Shown here: positions 55,400 to 63,700 of the stretch, in pieces | Layout of the letters: every line of letters starts with the position of its first letter | How positions within the stretch are numbered: position 1 is the first letter of the stretch | From: an uncultured Pelagibacteraceae bacterium | GTDB lineage: Bacteria > Pseudomonadota > Alphaproteobacteria > Pelagibacterales > Pelagibacteraceae | Direction of reading: 5' to 3' | Length of the DNA stretch: 64,000 nucleotides | Assembly: GCA_902547535.1 (NCBI GenBank) | Contig: CACCOB010000001.1 | Span: 62,001 to 126,000, forward strand | Translations under genes and position numbers: made by a program | The notes under the pieces: generated by a model | What the model was told of the DNA's origin: nothing | What the model saw: only the letters and a program-made list of their open reading frames with translations | Database searches by the model: none

Positions 55400-56077
55400 A
55401 TGTCTTTGATAAAGAAATTATTTGGCGCATTAACCGAGAAACCTTGGGAACAAAATCAAGCAGTAATAGATAGTGGTCACTCGGGCAAAACTTTTGAAAT
55501 ATCAAATCAAATGTCTGCAGTAATAATTATATTCGGAGTAAGTACAACATTATTTAGTTTAATTTTCACTGGTTATCTTTATTCACTTCCGCCTGAACAG
55601 GATACGACTTTTATTCTTAAAACAAATTTACTTTGGATAAATACATTAGTTTTAATTTTAGTAACAATATTTTTTAACAAGATAAGTAAAGATTTAAAAA
55701 ATGGAATTACAAGTTCGATAAAAAGGAATTTAATTTATGTTGGTGGACTAAGTTATATATTTTTGTTTCTTCAATTAGCTCTTTGGTATCAATTAATGCA
55801 AACTGGTAATTTTGTTTCAACTAATACCTATTTCTCATCTTACTATTTCTTCACTGCACTACATGGTATTCATTTACTCGGAGGACTCTTTTTTTGGGGT
55901 AAAGTTAGTTCAAGAATTTTTAAATCAGAGGAGAGTGAATACAAAAAAGAAGAAAAAAGTATTAATGCACTTTCATTATACTGGTTATTTTTATTTATTG
56001 TTTGGTTAGTATTTTTTACAATAATGTTTGCTTACAATGATACTGTAATTGAATTTTGTAAATCTTTAATTGCTTAG
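55400..56077 (+). CDS. Heme-copper oxidase subunit III-like protein (paralogue outside the cox operon)
   Basis: A 225-residue membrane protein with about five TM helices. TALHGIHLLGGLFFW is the subunit III signature, with conserved His residues, and SLYWLFLFIVWLVFFTIMFAYND matches the C-terminal W-x-FLF-W helix. Subunit III stabilises proton uptake in oxidases. This copy differs from the true coxC at 59092 and lies before coxB, with SCO divergent. It may serve an alternative oxidase form or an assembly intermediate; I cannot decide. Confidence 0.85.
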   Translation: MSLIKKLFGALTEKPWEQNQAVIDSGHSGKTFEISNQMSAVIIIFGVSTTLFSLIFTGYLYSLPPEQDTTFILKTNLLWINTLVLILVTIFFNKISKDLKNGITSSIKRNLIYVGGLSYIFLFLQLALWYQLMQTGNFVSTNTYFSSYYFFTALHGIHLLGGLFFWGKVSSRIFKSEESEYKKEEKSINALSLYWLFLFIVWLVFFTIMFAYNDTVIEFCKSLIA

Positions 56078-56084
56078 ATTAATT

Positions 56085-56276
56085 CTAAAGAAATAAAACT
56101 AACACAGATCCAAACACTGCAATAATTATTAACAAAATATTTACTGATCTAAGATACCTCTTTGTTTCAGGTTTAGCCTCTCCTTTTGAAAATCTTCCAG
56201 CGCCTAAAGAAATTACAAAATAAAAAGCTAAAACTAGGACAAGTATCGTTATTAAAATACCTAATTTACCAAACAT
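56085..56276 (-). CDS. Small two-TM protein within the cox locus, antisense
   Basis: A 63-residue protein with two TM helices (about 6-24 and 43-62) joined by a basic loop with SKGEAKPETKRYLRSVN. Loop charge places both termini in the periplasm. It is encoded on the opposite strand, 7 nt past the subunit III-like stop and 87 nt from coxB, so it shares a promoter region with coxB. The helical-hairpin form and position suggest an oxidase assembly or accessory factor. I recognise no named family. Confidence 0.72.
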   Translation of the reverse strand: MFGKLGILITILVLVLAFYFVISLGAGRFSKGEAKPETKRYLRSVNILLIIIAVFGSVLVLFL

Positions 56277-56312
56277 AAATATATTGATTATATTAGTATA
56301 ATTAATATGTTT

Positions 56313-56329
56313 TATGACATTTTGTCATA
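56313..56329. promoter_or_regulatory. Perfect palindrome upstream of coxB, candidate operator
   Basis: TATGACATTTTGTCATA: 7-bp arms, TTT spacer. It lies 35 nt before the coxB ATG in the spacer shared with the antisense two-TM gene. The second arm supplies TTGTCA, which could serve as a -35 element with an AT-rich -10 about 17 nt on, so a bound repressor or activator would affect coxB transcription. The binding protein is unknown. Confidence 0.5.
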
Positions 56330-56363
56330 GGTATTTATAAAATTATTATTCTATACAGGCACT

Positions 56364-57200
56364 ATGCATGCAGGAATTATATTTTTACTAGTCATCATCG
56401 GATCGATACTATTTCATATCTTTACACCTTGGTATTGGACAGACATAGCATCAAACTGGAAAGGAATGGATGACACAATCACACTTACTTTCTGGGTAGG
56501 TGGAGGAGTTTTTGTAGCTGTTTGTCTATTCATGATATATTGCGTTTTTAGATATCAACATAAGGAGGGTAGAAGAGCAGAATATAAACCTGAAGACAAA
56601 AAATTAGAAAAAATTTTAACTTGGGCAACAACATTAGGAGTTGCTGCTCTGTTAGCGCCTGGACTTATAATTTGGAATCAATATGTAAATGTTCCAAAAA
56701 ACGCAATCGAAGTTGATGTAATGGCATGGCAGTGGGGATGGCAATATAGGTTACCAGGCAAAGATGGAAAATTAGGAACAACCCAAGTCAGAAACATTGC
56801 AGATAATAATCCGTTTGGTATCAATCCAGATGATCCATTTGGTAAAGATGATATAATGGTCGAAAGTGATGTAATAAATTTAGAAAATAATAGACCAGTA
56901 AAAATTTTATTACGATCTGTAGATGTACTTCATAACTGGTATGTACCTCAGTTCAGAGCAAAAATGGATGCTGTTCCTGGTACAGTAACTTTTTATTGGT
57001 TTGAACCCAACAAAGTTGGAGAATATGAAGTTTTATGTGCAGAGTATTGTGGAGTTGGACACTATGCTATGAGAGGTGGTGTTGAAGTTCAGGATAAAGC
57101 TGATTATGAAGCTTGGTTAGGAGAGCAAGAAACTTTTGAACAATTATCTGCTAGATACGAAAAATTAAACGTAGATGGGAACAAATTAGCTAAAAAATAA
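56364..57200 (+). CDS. coxB: Cytochrome c oxidase subunit II
   Basis: A 278-residue subunit that carries the dinuclear CuA centre receiving electrons from cytochrome c. Two TM helices (about 3-20 and 45-65), then a cupredoxin domain. CuA ligands are His190 (DVLHNW), Cys225, Glu227 and Cys229 (CAEYC), His233 and Met236. Aromatic WQWGWQYR precedes them. The complete copper set identifies it as a cytochrome c oxidase rather than a quinol oxidase. It leads the operon coxB-ctaD-coxC-subunit IV-small protein-ctaB. Confidence 0.96.
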   Translation: MHAGIIFLLVIIGSILFHIFTPWYWTDIASNWKGMDDTITLTFWVGGGVFVAVCLFMIYCVFRYQHKEGRRAEYKPEDKKLEKILTWATTLGVAALLAPGLIIWNQYVNVPKNAIEVDVMAWQWGWQYRLPGKDGKLGTTQVRNIADNNPFGINPDDPFGKDDIMVESDVINLENNRPVKILLRSVDVLHNWYVPQFRAKMDAVPGTVTFYWFEPNKVGEYEVLCAEYCGVGHYAMRGGVEVQDKADYEAWLGEQETFEQLSARYEKLNVDGNKLAKK

Positions 57201-57243
57201 CAATTTAATAATTTAAAAAAATATATATATAAAGGATAAAAAT

Positions 57244-59082
57244 ATGTCAGACGAATACGATAACAACAAATCTTATCAAGCACAATCATCAGAGGTAATG
57301 GATGGTTCAACAGGTTCCGTGAACCCTGACATAGATTATGTAAGACCTTCAGAAGTCGGCGAACAAGAATTATATCATCCTCATAGTTTTATTGAGAAAT
57401 GGATATTTTGCCAAGATGCAAAAGTAATTGGGGTTCAATATTTTTTAACAGCAGTATTTACAGGAGTTGTAGGATTAATTTTATCTTGGTTAATGAGACT
57501 TCAGCTAGGTTTTCCTGAGTTAGCTGGTTTCATGACTGCAGAACATTATTATCAATTCGTAACCATGCATGGAATGATAATGGTAGTTTATTTTTTAACT
57601 GCACTATTCCTTGGAGGTTTTGGTAACTATTTAATACCATTAATGGTTGGAGCAAGAGATATGGTTTTTCCATATGTGAACATGTTAAGTTTTTGGATGT
57701 TCTTTGTTGCAGTTGCAGTTTTAATGGCAAGTTTTTTTGTACCAGGTGGCCCAACAGGAGCTGGATGGACTTTATATCCTCCTCAAACAATTTTAGAGGG
57801 TACTCCTGGAGCAGGTATGGGAATTTTATTAATGCTTATTTCTTTATCTCTTTTCGTAATTGGATTTACAATGGGTGGATTAAATTACATGATCACAATT
57901 CTTCAAGCTAGAACTAGAGGAATGACATTAATGAGAATGCCCCTTACTGTCTGGGGTATATTTACAGCTACAGTGCTTGCAATGTTAGCATTTCCAGCAT
58001 TATTGGTAAGTGCTATAATGATGACTTTAGATAAGGTTTTACAAACTAGTTTCTTCATGCCAACAATATTAAAGGCTGGTGAAGTTTTAGAATATGGTGG
58101 TGGAAGCCCAATTCTTTTCCAACACTTGTTTTGGTTCTTTGGACACCCCGAGGTTTATATTGTTGCGCTTCCTGCTTTCGGGATAGTTTCAGATTTAATT
58201 TCTGTTCATGCTAGAAAAAATATTTTTGGATACAGAATGATGGTGTGGGCAATTGTTGGAATTGGAGCATTAAGTTTCTTTGTTTGGGCACACCACATGT
58301 ATGTTAGCGGAATGAACCCATGGTTTGGTTTCTTCTTTGCAACAACTACTCTAATTATTGCCGTTCCAACAGCCATGAAGGTTTATAACTGGATATTAAC
58401 TTTATGGAGAGGAAATATAAGAATAAACGTAGTCATGTTGTGGTGTTTAGGTTTTATAGTAACATTTGTTAATGGTGGAATTACTGGAATATTTTTAGGA
58501 AACGTATCAGTTGATGTTCCATTATCAGATACTTATTTCGTGATAGCACATTTCCATATGGTTATGGGCATTGCTCCGTTAATGGTAATTATGGGCGCAG
58601 TTTATCACTGGTTCCCATTAGTTGCAGGAAAAATGTTAGACGAGGGTCTTGGAAAGTGGCACTTCTGGATTACTTTCTTAGGTGCTTACTCGATTTACTT
58701 CCCGATGCACTATTTAGGATTTATTGGAGTTCCAAGAAGATATTTTGAAATGTATGATAGTCCATATATGACATCAGCAGTGGGAATGAATGAATTTATT
58801 AGTATCGCAGCATTCATAGTTGGCGCTGCACAATTTATTTTAATATTCAATATAATTAAAACATTAAAAACAGGTAAAAAGGCTGAGCAAAATCCTTGGA
58901 AAGCTAATTCATTAGAATGGTACACTTCTACTGTTCCACCAGAACATGGTAATTTCGGTGACAGACTTCCGGTTGTGCATAGATGGCCATATGACTTTAG
59001 TGTTCCTGGAGCTAAGGAAGATTATATTCCACAAACTACTGCTCCGAGTGAAGTAATACATACAGAAGTAGAAAAAACATAA
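57244..59082 (+). CDS. ctaD: Cytochrome c oxidase subunit I
   Basis: A 612-residue catalytic subunit with about 12-13 TM helices, holding heme a and the heme a3-CuB site. GHPEVYIVALP carries a CuB His and the cross-linked Tyr; WAHHMYVSGM has the two further CuB His; AHFHMVMG holds the axial heme His pair. The N-terminal EHYYQFVTMHGMIMV region contains another heme ligand. It reduces oxygen to water and pumps protons. It begins 43 nt after coxB and precedes coxC by 9 nt. Confidence 0.98.
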   Translation: MSDEYDNNKSYQAQSSEVMDGSTGSVNPDIDYVRPSEVGEQELYHPHSFIEKWIFCQDAKVIGVQYFLTAVFTGVVGLILSWLMRLQLGFPELAGFMTAEHYYQFVTMHGMIMVVYFLTALFLGGFGNYLIPLMVGARDMVFPYVNMLSFWMFFVAVAVLMASFFVPGGPTGAGWTLYPPQTILEGTPGAGMGILLMLISLSLFVIGFTMGGLNYMITILQARTRGMTLMRMPLTVWGIFTATVLAMLAFPALLVSAIMMTLDKVLQTSFFMPTILKAGEVLEYGGGSPILFQHLFWFFGHPEVYIVALPAFGIVSDLISVHARKNIFGYRMMVWAIVGIGALSFFVWAHHMYVSGMNPWFGFFFATTTLIIAVPTAMKVYNWILTLWRGNIRINVVMLWCLGFIVTFVNGGITGIFLGNVSVDVPLSDTYFVIAHFHMVMGIAPLMVIMGAVYHWFPLVAGKMLDEGLGKWHFWITFLGAYSIYFPMHYLGFIGVPRRYFEMYDSPYMTSAVGMNEFISIAAFIVGAAQFILIFNIIKTLKTGKKAEQNPWKANSLEWYTSTVPPEHGNFGDRLPVVHRWPYDFSVPGAKEDYIPQTTAPSEVIHTEVEKT

Positions 59083-59091
59083 GAGAAATAA

Positions 59092-59802
59092 ATGTCTGAA
59101 CCAAAAATAGACGGCTTCGAACTTAAACCAGGGTTTAAGGGAATGGCGTCTGACACAGCGTCAGACCAGACAATGTTCAAAGGTGTACATTGGGGTAAAG
59201 CCATGATGTGGATCTTTCTATTAAGTGATACTTTTGTTTTTAGTTGTTTTTTAATTTCATACATGAAAGGAAGAGGTTCAACTCCTGTCGAGTGGCCAAA
59301 CCCTAGTGAAGTATTTGCACTAGAGGCATTTGGTGTACCTGTTCCGTTATTACTGATTGCTCTCATGACCTTTGTCTTGATTACCAGTAGTGGAACAATG
59401 GCTATCGCTGTTAAATATGGATACGAAAAAAATAGAAAAATGTGTGGATGGCTATTATTGGCGACTGCGCTCGGCGGTTTAACTTTTGTTGGAATGCAGG
59501 CTTATGAGTGGTCAAAATTAATTCATGAAGGTGTAAGACCTTGGGAAAATCCATTTGGAGCTGCTCAATTTGGATCATTTTTCTTTATGATAACTGGTTT
59601 TCATGGCTTTCACGTATCTATCGGAGTAATCTTTTTATTTATATATACTTATAAAGTGTTTGCTGGCCACTATGAAAAAGGCAAAAAAGGATGGTTCACT
59701 AAATTAAAGGGAGATTATGTAGAAATTGAGATTTTAGGTCTTTATTGGCACTTCGTAGATCTTGTATGGGTTTTTATTTTTGCATTCTTTTACTTGTGGT
59801 AA
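59092..59802 (+). CDS. coxC: Cytochrome c oxidase subunit III
   Basis: A 236-residue membrane subunit. KAMMWIFLLSDTFVFSCFLISY is the N-terminal helix with family Asp/Ser, MQAYEWSKLI the conserved loop, MITGFHGFHVSIGVIFL the heme-copper oxidase III signature, and EILGLYWHFVDLVWVFIFAFFYLW the C-terminal helix. It stabilises the catalytic core. It lies directly in the operon between ctaD and the subunit IV gene. A second, less typical subunit III-like gene is at 55400. Confidence 0.96.
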   Translation: MSEPKIDGFELKPGFKGMASDTASDQTMFKGVHWGKAMMWIFLLSDTFVFSCFLISYMKGRGSTPVEWPNPSEVFALEAFGVPVPLLLIALMTFVLITSSGTMAIAVKYGYEKNRKMCGWLLLATALGGLTFVGMQAYEWSKLIHEGVRPWENPFGAAQFGSFFFMITGFHGFHVSIGVIFLFIYTYKVFAGHYEKGKKGWFTKLKGDYVEIEILGLYWHFVDLVWVFIFAFFYLW

Positions 59803-59810
59803 AATAAATT

Positions 59811-60170
59811 ATGGAAAATACAAATAATATTGAAAAAACAGATAAAAAAGAGGAAGCTTCCACACATAAAATTGGAATTTATCTTTGGATTTGGACTTTA
59901 TTGTTCGTACTAAGTTTTTTTTCTTACATGGTCGACTGGTATCAATTCCAAGGAATGTTGAGATGGTCATTAATATTATTCTTCATGTTCTTAAAAGCCG
60001 GTCTGATAATGGCATTTTTCATGCACCTGTTTTGGGAAAGATATGCATTGGTAAATGTTCTTTTATGGCCAATGACGGCTATAGCTTGCTTCATATTTTT
60101 AATGGCAGCTGAATTTCAGTATACATTATTTTCAAGATTATTTTATTTTGTAGTTGGAGGTGGAGCTTAA
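59811..60170 (+). CDS. Cytochrome c oxidase subunit IV-like (CyoD/COX4-pro type)
   Basis: A 119-residue protein with an acidic/basic N-terminal 25 residues and three TM helices (about 26-43, 54-75 and 83-104). SLILFFMFLKAGLIMAFFMHLFWER is the characteristic helix of prokaryotic oxidase subunit IV, with the His/Glu pair. It aids assembly of the CuB site in related oxidases. It starts 8 nt after coxC and ends 1 nt before the following small gene. Confidence 0.88.
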   Translation: MENTNNIEKTDKKEEASTHKIGIYLWIWTLLFVLSFFSYMVDWYQFQGMLRWSLILFFMFLKAGLIMAFFMHLFWERYALVNVLLWPMTAIACFIFLMAAEFQYTLFSRLFYFVVGGGA

Positions 60171-60171
60171 A

Positions 60172-60435
60172 ATGGATGCATACGGATATTTAGCTTTCTT
60201 CTTAATTTTATTTGTTTTCTTTATTTATATTGTTTGGTTTGGCTATTCAGTTAAATTAGAGAATCAGAAAGAACAGGGAGATAAAGTCTCTATAAATCCT
60301 TATGATCAAATACCTTTGCGTAGAAGATTAATTGATAAGAAAAACAGCAAAGTAGGAATTTTTGATCTTGGAAATCATATCTTAATAGCGGGTGTTATAT
60401 TACTTGTAATATTTGTTTCACTGAATGTTGAGTAG
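60172..60435 (+). CDS. Small membrane protein in the cox operon, unknown
   Basis: An 87-residue protein with two hydrophobic helices (about 5-25 and 65-84) and a basic loop containing PYDQIPLRRRLIDKK. I chose the ATG at 60172 (MDAYGYLAF), which has GGAGGTGGAG upstream; a TTG at 60154 would extend into the preceding gene. Its place between subunit IV and heme o synthase suggests an assembly or accessory factor, though I see no known family. It ends 2 nt before ctaB. Confidence 0.75.
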   Translation: MDAYGYLAFFLILFVFFIYIVWFGYSVKLENQKEQGDKVSINPYDQIPLRRRLIDKKNSKVGIFDLGNHILIAGVILLVIFVSLNVE

Positions 60436-60437
60436 TA

Positions 60438-61352
60438 GTGACCACAAATACAATTAAAAAAAAATCAGTTTCAATAAGTTTTTTATCGTACTTTAAATAT
60501 CTTTTATTATTAATGAAGCCAAGAGTAATGTCTTTGGTTATTTTTACTTGCGCTGTTGGTTTATTAACGGCTCCAGTTTCGGTTTCTTTTCTAAATTCAA
60601 TAATTGCAATTTTTTTTGTTACTATGGGTGCAGGTGCTGCGGGTGCTCTAAATATGTGGTATGAGGCTGATCTTGATAAATTAATGACAAGAACTTGTCT
60701 TAGACCAATTCCTACTGGAAAAGTAAACAGGGAGCATGCTCTTTTATTTGGTACATTGCTATCAGTTATTTCTGTAGCTGGACTTTATTATTTTTCAAAT
60801 TTAACATCAGCTATACTATTAACTATAACAATAGCATTTTACGTATTTGTTTATACAATTTGGTTAAAAAGAAAAACACCACAGAACATTGTTATTGGAG
60901 GAGCATCTGGAGCGTTGCCTCCAGTTATTGGCTGGACAATAGCTACTAACTCGCTAACATTTGAACCAATAACATTTTTCTTAATAATATTTTTTTGGAC
61001 CCCATCTCATTTTTGGGCTCTTAGCCTTTATAAAGCAGATGACTATCAAAAAGCTAAAATCCCAATGTTACCGATTACTAATGGAATTGAAGAGACAAAG
61101 AAGAATATATTTGTTTATTCATTAATAATGTTACCGATAGTAATTTTGCCTTATTATATAGGGTTTGTTGGTGAAACATTTCTTATTGTTTCTTTATTAC
61201 TGACATTTTATTACAACTATGTCTGTTACGATCTTCTTAAATTCAAAAAAAACAAATTTGAAATTAGGAAGGCTAAAAAGGTATTTTCTTACTCAATTTT
61301 TTACTTATTTTTGCTTTTTGTCTTATTTTTGGTAGACCAGATCATAAAATAA
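60438..61352 (+). CDS. ctaB: Protoheme IX farnesyltransferase (heme o synthase)
   Basis: A 304-residue UbiA-fold prenyltransferase with about nine TM helices. The Asp-rich motif NMWYEADLDKLMTRT binds the farnesyl diphosphate; RPIPTGKVNREHAL and IVIGGASGALPPVIGWT are typical of CtaB/CyoE. It makes heme o, precursor of heme a needed by ctaD. It starts at GTG 60438 right after the small protein gene and is the last oxidase gene. Confidence 0.96.
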   Translation: MTTNTIKKKSVSISFLSYFKYLLLLMKPRVMSLVIFTCAVGLLTAPVSVSFLNSIIAIFFVTMGAGAAGALNMWYEADLDKLMTRTCLRPIPTGKVNREHALLFGTLLSVISVAGLYYFSNLTSAILLTITIAFYVFVYTIWLKRKTPQNIVIGGASGALPPVIGWTIATNSLTFEPITFFLIIFFWTPSHFWALSLYKADDYQKAKIPMLPITNGIEETKKNIFVYSLIMLPIVILPYYIGFVGETFLIVSLLLTFYYNYVCYDLLKFKKNKFEIRKAKKVFSYSIFYLFLLFVLFLVDQIIK

Positions 61353-61356
61353 ATAA

Positions 61357-61375
61357 TCCTATTTATTTTATAGGA
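61357..61375 (+). promoter_or_regulatory. Hairpin covering the ribosome site of thrC
   Basis: A perfect 6-bp inverted repeat TCCTAT / ATAGGA with a 7-nt loop (TTATTTT). The 3' arm contains the AGGA that would act as Shine-Dalgarno, and the ATG follows at 61378. A hairpin here could limit thrC translation or respond to temperature. It does not look like a terminator because no T-run follows. Confidence 0.4.
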
Positions 61376-61377
61376 AA

Positions 61378-62763
61378 ATGGTAAAAAAATTCATGAAGTA
61401 TGTAAGTACAAGAGATAATTCTATAGAATATAGTTTTGAAGAGGTTTTCATCAAAGGTTTAGCTGATGATGGAGGACTTTATGTGCCTACATCTTTAAAA
61501 AAATTCAGCTCAGATGAATTGTCAGATCTTAAAAATCTTAATTACTATGATTTATCTACTGAAATAATAAATTTGTTTTCATCTGATTTTATATCTAAAG
61601 AAGATCTTTCTGAGTTAATTGAAAAATCTTATTCAACTTTTAGAGAAAAAGAAGTTATTAAAATCTCAAATCTTGGCGATCTAAAATTGTTAGAACTTTT
61701 TCATGGACCAACACTAGCTTTTAAAGATGTTGCTATGCAATTTATTGGTAATTTGTATGAATATTACTTAACCAAAAATGATAAAAAAATTAATATTGTT
61801 GTTGCTACCTCTGGTGATACAGGGGCAGCTGCTATTGATGCAATTAGAGGTAAATCGAATTTAAATATTTTCGTTTTACATCCTAATAATAGAATTTCAC
61901 CAGTTCAAAGAAAATTAATGACAACAGTTGAAGATGAAAATGTTTTCAATATCGCAATTGATGGAAATTTTGATGACTGTCAAAATATTGTTAAACAAAT
62001 GTTTTCAGATTTATCTTTTTCAAATTCAATCAATATGTCAGGGGTTAATTCTATTAATTGGGCAAGAATTATAGCTCAAGCTGTTTATTATTTTTATACT
62101 TATTTTAAACTTAATCTTGATAAACCAATTTCTTTTTCAGTACCAACAGGAAACTTTGGAGATGTTTTTGCAGGTTATCTTGCAAAAGAAATGGGATTGC
62201 CCATAGATAAACTTATTGTTGCAACTAATGAGAATGATATTTTGCATCGAGCAATTTCTAAAGGTGATTATATTTCAAAAAAAGTTAAAGAAACACTTTC
62301 CCCAAGTATGGATATTCAATTAGCAAGTAATTTTGAAAGATTAATTTATTATGTGAATAATTCTAATTCTGACATTACATCAGATATAATGAAAAAAATT
62401 AAGAATAATGAATATAAAATAGAAAAATCAAATTTAGACATTATCCAAAAAGATTTTATTTCAGAAAGTTGTGATGAAAATGAAACTTTAGAAATTATTA
62501 AACAACATTTTGACAGAAGTAGTGTCATATTAGATCCTCATACTGCAGTTGGAGTAGGGGCTGCATATAAGCTAAATTTTAGTGATTGTGTAGTTTTATC
62601 TACTGCACATCCATGTAAATTTCCAGCTGCTACAGATAAGGCTATAAATAAACATGAAGAACTACCTAAAGAGCTACAATATGTTCATAGTAAAGAGGAA
62701 AATTTTCAATTACTAAAAAATGATACAGAGGCAGTAAAAAATTTCGTTAAAAGTAAATTATGA
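61378..62763 (+). CDS. thrC: Threonine synthase
   Basis: A 461-residue PLP enzyme that turns O-phosphohomoserine into threonine. The PLP lysine is Lys116 in FHGPTLAFKDVAMQF; VATSGDTGAAAIDAIRG is the phosphate-binding loop and SVPTGNFGDVFAGYLAKEMG the conserved C-terminal block. The length fits the fungal/proteobacterial subtype. The start at 61378 is followed by an in-frame ATG at 61393 (MKYVSTRDNS), which may be the true start. The gene follows ctaB by 25 nt and overlaps the peroxiredoxin gene by 4 nt; homoserine kinase, the preceding step, is encoded at the window's end. Confidence 0.95.
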   Translation: MVKKFMKYVSTRDNSIEYSFEEVFIKGLADDGGLYVPTSLKKFSSDELSDLKNLNYYDLSTEIINLFSSDFISKEDLSELIEKSYSTFREKEVIKISNLGDLKLLELFHGPTLAFKDVAMQFIGNLYEYYLTKNDKKINIVVATSGDTGAAAIDAIRGKSNLNIFVLHPNNRISPVQRKLMTTVEDENVFNIAIDGNFDDCQNIVKQMFSDLSFSNSINMSGVNSINWARIIAQAVYYFYTYFKLNLDKPISFSVPTGNFGDVFAGYLAKEMGLPIDKLIVATNENDILHRAISKGDYISKKVKETLSPSMDIQLASNFERLIYYVNNSNSDITSDIMKKIKNNEYKIEKSNLDIIQKDFISESCDENETLEIIKQHFDRSSVILDPHTAVGVGAAYKLNFSDCVVLSTAHPCKFPAATDKAINKHEELPKELQYVHSKEENFQLLKNDTEAVKNFVKSKL

Positions 62764-63245
62764 AGCTAAAAGTTAATGTCCAAATTCCAGACGCAAAAAT
62801 CTTTCATTTAGTTGATGGTGAGCCCAAGGAGCAAAATATATCTGAGGTATTAGGATCAAAAAAAATAATATTATTTGGTTTACCTGGTGCATTTACAGCT
62901 ACATGCTCTAAATTTCATTTACCAGGTTATGTTAAAAATGCTCAACAAATCTTAGATAAAGGTATTGATAAAATATTTTGCTTAGCTGTTAATGACCCTT
63001 ATGTAATGAATGCTTGGGGTGAGGCGAATAATATAGGAGAAAATATAACTATGTTAGCTGATCCTTATTTGTCATTTACTAAGCTAATAGGTGCTGAAGT
63101 TGATAGGAATTCAAAAGGCATGGGAATGAGATCAAGTCGTTATGCAATGGTTATAGAAAATCTCCAAGTGCAAAATATTCAAGAGGAAGAAGAAACTAAA
63201 AATTGTGGAATATCTTCAGCAGAGGGAATTTTAGGTATTATTTAG
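62760..63245 (+). CDS. Peroxiredoxin (Prx5/redoxin type)
   Basis: A 161-residue thioredoxin-fold peroxidase. The peroxidatic Cys49 lies in GLPGAFTATCSKFHLPGY, the Prx5-type motif; the later NDPYVMNAWGEA and MLADPYLSFTKLIG blocks agree. A second cysteine in KNCGISSAEGIL may act as resolving Cys. It reduces hydrogen peroxide or organic peroxides, fitting the neighbouring respiratory locus. It overlaps thrC by 4 nt and converges with rnhA. Confidence 0.93.
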   Translation: MKLKVNVQIPDAKIFHLVDGEPKEQNISEVLGSKKIILFGLPGAFTATCSKFHLPGYVKNAQQILDKGIDKIFCLAVNDPYVMNAWGEANNIGENITMLADPYLSFTKLIGAEVDRNSKGMGMRSSRYAMVIENLQVQNIQEEEETKNCGISSAEGILGII

Positions 63246-63277
63246 CAAGAAGGGGCGTTCTGTTGCCAGGTGCCCTC

Positions 63278-63700
63278 TTATGAATTTACAGCTTCTCTAG
63301 CGATTAAATCTACTTCATTATTTAAAACATCAGATGAGTGACCCTTAACCCAACTCCATTTAATCTTAAATTCATCAGTCAAATTATCAAGTTCAATCCA
63401 GAGCTCTTTATTTTTAACCGGTTGTTTATTTGTAGTTTTCCAACCATTTTTTTTCCAATTATGAATCCACTCTGTTATGCCTGATTTTACATATCTAGAG
63501 TCTGTAAAAATCTGAACACTGCTTCCTTTAGGAATTTTTTTAAGAGCTTTTATTGGAGCAAGCAACTCCATTTGATTATTTGTGGTATCTTTTTTGCTAC
63601 CTTTTATATGGGTTTTCTTTTCGTCTTCTATAATGATTGCAGCCCACCCACCATTTCCTGGATTTCCCAAACATGATCCATCAGTATATATTTTTATCAT
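63278..63700 (-). CDS. rnhA: Ribonuclease HI
   Basis: A 140-residue endonuclease that cleaves RNA in RNA-DNA hybrids. The catalytic acidic residues are visible: the Asp in IYTDGSCLGNPG, Glu in TTNNQMELLA, Asp in FTDSRYV and Asp in NNEVDLIAR. The basic handle KKNGWKTTNKQPVKNKELW is present. It starts at ATG 63700, overlapping the stop of thrB by 1 nt, so the two are co-transcribed. Confidence 0.96.
   Translation of the reverse strand: MIKIYTDGSCLGNPGNGGWAAIIIEDEKKTHIKGSKKDTTNNQMELLAPIKALKKIPKGSSVQIFTDSRYVKSGITEWIHNWKKNGWKTTNKQPVKNKELWIELDNLTDEFKIKWSWVKGHSSDVLNNEVDLIAREAVNS

Noticed and set aside
57530..57911. ORFs in other frames within ctaD
   Set aside because: They overlap the strongly conserved subunit I coding sequence and show no recognisable domains.
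63247..63279. GC-richer imperfect hairpin between the peroxiredoxin gene and rnhA as a terminator
   Set aside because: Pairing needs two bulges, overlaps the rnhA stop codon and has no T-run on either strand.
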